A stretch of 17,500 nt of DNA from Chrysomallon squamiferum. Taxonomy: Eukaryota; Mollusca; Gastropoda; Neomphalida; Peltospiridae. The stretch spans positions 13,054,583-13,072,082 of the forward strand of contig CM022670.1 of the NCBI GenBank assembly GCA_012295275.1, given 5' to 3'. A model generated the notes under the pieces. The model made no database searches and was not told where the DNA came from. It saw nothing but the letters and a program-made list of their open reading frames with translations. The translations under genes and the position numbers were made by a program. The first letter of the stretch is position 1. Every line of letters starts with the position of its first letter. Of the stretch, positions 15,978 through 17,500 are shown in pieces.

Positions 15978-16312
15978 TTTCTCTCTCTTTAATGCATTAC
16001 AGTTGTCATTAGGAAAACATCTTCTCTATAACATATTACAACTGAAATGTTTTTAAAAAAAAGAAAAACAAACAAACAAAACAACACCTTCTCTCTAATC
16101 CATTAAAATTGTCACGGGAAAACATCTCTCTCTGACACATTAAAGTTATCATGGAGAAACTTCATTTCTGAAACTTATTAGAATTTTGGGGGAAAAATAT
16201 TTTCTGTCTAACACATTTAAACTATCATTGGGAAAACATCTAACTCATTTTAAATGTGTTGTAGAAAATATCTTCTGTATAATGCATTAAAAATGTCAAA
16301 GTAAATAATCCT
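15978..16312. repeat. Diverged ~38-bp tandem array, about 8 units
   Basis: Repeated order: TTCTCTCTAA, then (A/T)CATTAAA, then TGTCATNGGGAAAACATC. AAYNCATT-type anchors fall at 15991, 16030, 16097, 16134, 16172, 16210, 16242 and 16281. Spacings are 37-39 except a 67-base gap (an A-rich insertion near 16050-16085) and one shortened unit of 32. Units are substantially diverged, so the array is old. No simple repeat explains it. Confidence 0.85.
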
Positions 16313-16447
16313 GAAATTCTGAATTTCACGATCGATATAGACGTCCTGGAATCTTTAGTGCCATAAATACATTTTTAATGTTTTATTTAGTAATTTAAAA
16401 AAGAAAAGGAGAAAAGCATATATTAAAGGTACTAGTATATCATTATC

Positions 16448-16936
16448 AGATCACATCATCTTTATATAAGAAAATCAATAGTGACTTGTAATATCTGTTA
16501 ATATTAAAAAGTGCCGATGACTCTTGAATTTTTATTTCATTTTATTATTTTTATTTCTTATTCTTTTTTCTTAATTTTTTAAAATTATTTTTTACAGATC
16601 ACATCGCTAAAAATCTAACATGTAAAAAAAATCTAACACGATCATCTTTATATCTTAATTTTTTTAAAATTTAGTGACTTGTAATATCTGTTAATATTAA
16701 AAGTGCCGATGACTCTTGAATTTTTATTTCATTTTATTTTTTTATTTCTTATTCTTTTTTCTTAATTTTTAAAATTATTTTTACAGATCACATCGCTAAA
16801 ATTCTAACACGATCATCTTTATATAAGAAAATCAATAGTGACTTGTAATATCTGTTATTGACTCTTGAATTTTTATTTCATTTTATTATTTTTATTTCTT
16901 ATTCTTTTTTCTTAATTTTTTAAAAATTATTTTTTA
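16448..16936. repeat. Mosaic tandem array, three copies of ~148-189 bp
   Basis: Copies 16448-16595, 16596-16784 and 16785-16936 each start AGATCACATC and share CATCTTTATAT, GTGACTTGTAATATCTGTTA, GACTCTTGAATTTTTATTTC and a long T-rich block ending near TTTTTACAG. They differ by clean block gains and losses. Copy 1 lacks the GCTAAAA...CTAACACGATC block present in copies 2 and 3; copy 2 carries an extra duplicated ATCTAAC block and has a different middle; copy 3 lacks the AATATTAAAAAGTGCCGA block. Shared blocks are nearly identical, so the array is young. Confidence 0.92.
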
Positions 16937-16985
16937 TTATAATAATAATAATAATTATTATTATTATCATCATCATCATCATCAT
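16937..16985. repeat. (AAT)n-(ATT)n-(ATC)n compound triplet array
   Basis: ATAATAATAATAAT flips to ATTATTATT and then to ATC units. It is self-complementary like the array at 7447. Confidence 0.94.
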
Positions 16986-17029
16986 TTACACACTAACTCA
17001 TCCATACATTCATTCAAAATTTGTGTAAA

Positions 17030-17055
17030 GAAAAAAAAAAAAGAAAAAAAAAACC
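17030..17055. repeat. A-rich tract
   Basis: Two A runs separated by a single G, then CCCACAGACCCCCACACG. Confidence 0.88.
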
Positions 17056-17165
17056 CACAGACCCCCACACGTCAAAAGTTAAACTTGGTGCTCCGAACAC
17101 GAAGGAGGAAACAAGCCATACAGAAGAATGTTTCGCATTATCGGATCACTTTTGTAAGGAGTTAA

Positions 17166-17173
17166 TGACGTCA
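17166..17173. promoter_or_regulatory. Perfect CRE palindrome TGACGTCA
   Basis: Third exact CREB/ATF-type site in the window, in AATGACGTCAAG context. Confidence 0.45.
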
Positions 17174-17284
17174 AGCTGCTGAAGGTACTCGACACTTTCA
17201 TTCACAACTGAGCCGATACGAGCCGAGCATCTCCGACTCTTTCTTCTCACCGACCGTCTGTTTGTCCAAAGTAATAAATGATAA

Positions 17285-17315
17285 CACGTAATGTACGTGA
17301 TATAACCGTTATATC
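17285..17315. promoter_or_regulatory. Two abutting perfect palindromes
   Basis: CACGTA-ATG-TACGTG (17285-17299) and GATATAAC-C-GTTATATC (17299-17315) share one G. Each could bind a dimeric factor; TACGTG is a bHLH-PAS-type half site. Confidence 0.4.
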
Positions 17316-17460
17316 AGGTTGCCGGGGAAAACTTGGTAGTAAAGTTAAAGAGTTGTTGTCTTGAAGTGATAAAGGTTGTGATTTATTTTTGTGTTGTGTT
17401 TGTGGGAAATGAAGGAACGAACAAAACAAGATTAACCTGCAGACACTACGCAAATGCACA

Positions 17461-17500
17461 TTATAAATATTTATAATATATATTATATATATATATATAT
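17461..17500. repeat. AT-rich end with (TA)n, cut by the window edge
   Basis: ATAAATATTTATAATATATATTATATATATA continues to the last base. Confidence 0.9.

Larger units (their letters stand above)
17056..17460. promoter_or_regulatory. Unique island with CRE and twin palindromes, candidate regulatory DNA
   Basis: Non-repetitive and GC-balanced, with TGACGTCA at 17166-17173, two GAGCCGA-type words (about 17210-17228), and abutting perfect palindromes at 17285-17315. The 70-codon minus frame (17247-17459) has no recognisable domain. Confidence 0.3.

Overview
This window looks like non-coding DNA from a large, AT-rich, repeat-loaded animal genome. The best match in style is a mollusc, probably a cephalopod. 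That is inferred from the density and variety of microsatellites, the homopolymer tracts of 20-35 bases, a tRNA-headed retroposon and a MITE-like foldback; there is no species marker. No complete protein-coding gene can be supported. Most long open frames are simple repeats read as protein: poly-Asn, poly-Leu, Thr/His, Val/Cys and Tyr/Ile runs.

Layout. Positions 1-3750 are AT-rich and dominated by simple repeats (ATC, AAT, TTTA, a TTTATA hexamer, poly-T, CA, TTTTA). They are interrupted by a quieter island (about 1690-2030) rich in TAATTA cores and ACCTG/CAGGT boxes, with a juxtaposed 3'/5' splice signal. Positions 3780-6060 are three better-balanced, mostly unique islands (3780-4205, 4895-5530, 5590-6050) separated by poly-T, a GA array and GTT repeats; they hold two of the window's three perfect TGACGTCA sites. 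Positions 6060-8200 hold a TG-rich dispersed repeat, three tiled broken open frames (6603-7097) and large tetra- and trinucleotide arrays.

Positions 8200-10600 are the mobile-element zone. It contains a dispersed repeat in inverted orientation (8244-8327 and 10488-10570), a roughly 400-bp foldback with arms of about 130 bp (8808-9207), and a SINE-like retroposon with a pol III A box, a degenerate B box and an A-rich tail (about 9457-10002). Positions 10840-13500 hold moderately GC-balanced islands (possible regulatory DNA), a 150-codon minus-strand open frame of doubtful reality, and poly-A/T, CATA and TAG arrays. Positions 13530-14400 hold a 121-bp tandem duplication with embedded TA/TG microsatellites, then the best coding candidate: a short ATG-initiated frame ending at a consensus splice donor (14267-14360). 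After more triplet repeats there is a balanced island (15130-15800), then two unrelated tandem arrays side by side: a diverged ~38-bp array (about 15980-16312) and a young mosaic ~150-190-bp array in three copies (16448-16936). The window ends in a unique island with a TGACGTCA site and two abutting perfect palindromes (17285-17315).

The simplest overall reading is intergenic or deep-intronic DNA with scattered candidate regulatory islands. The strongest direct observations are the foldback, the dispersed repeats, the two tandem arrays and the SINE-like element.
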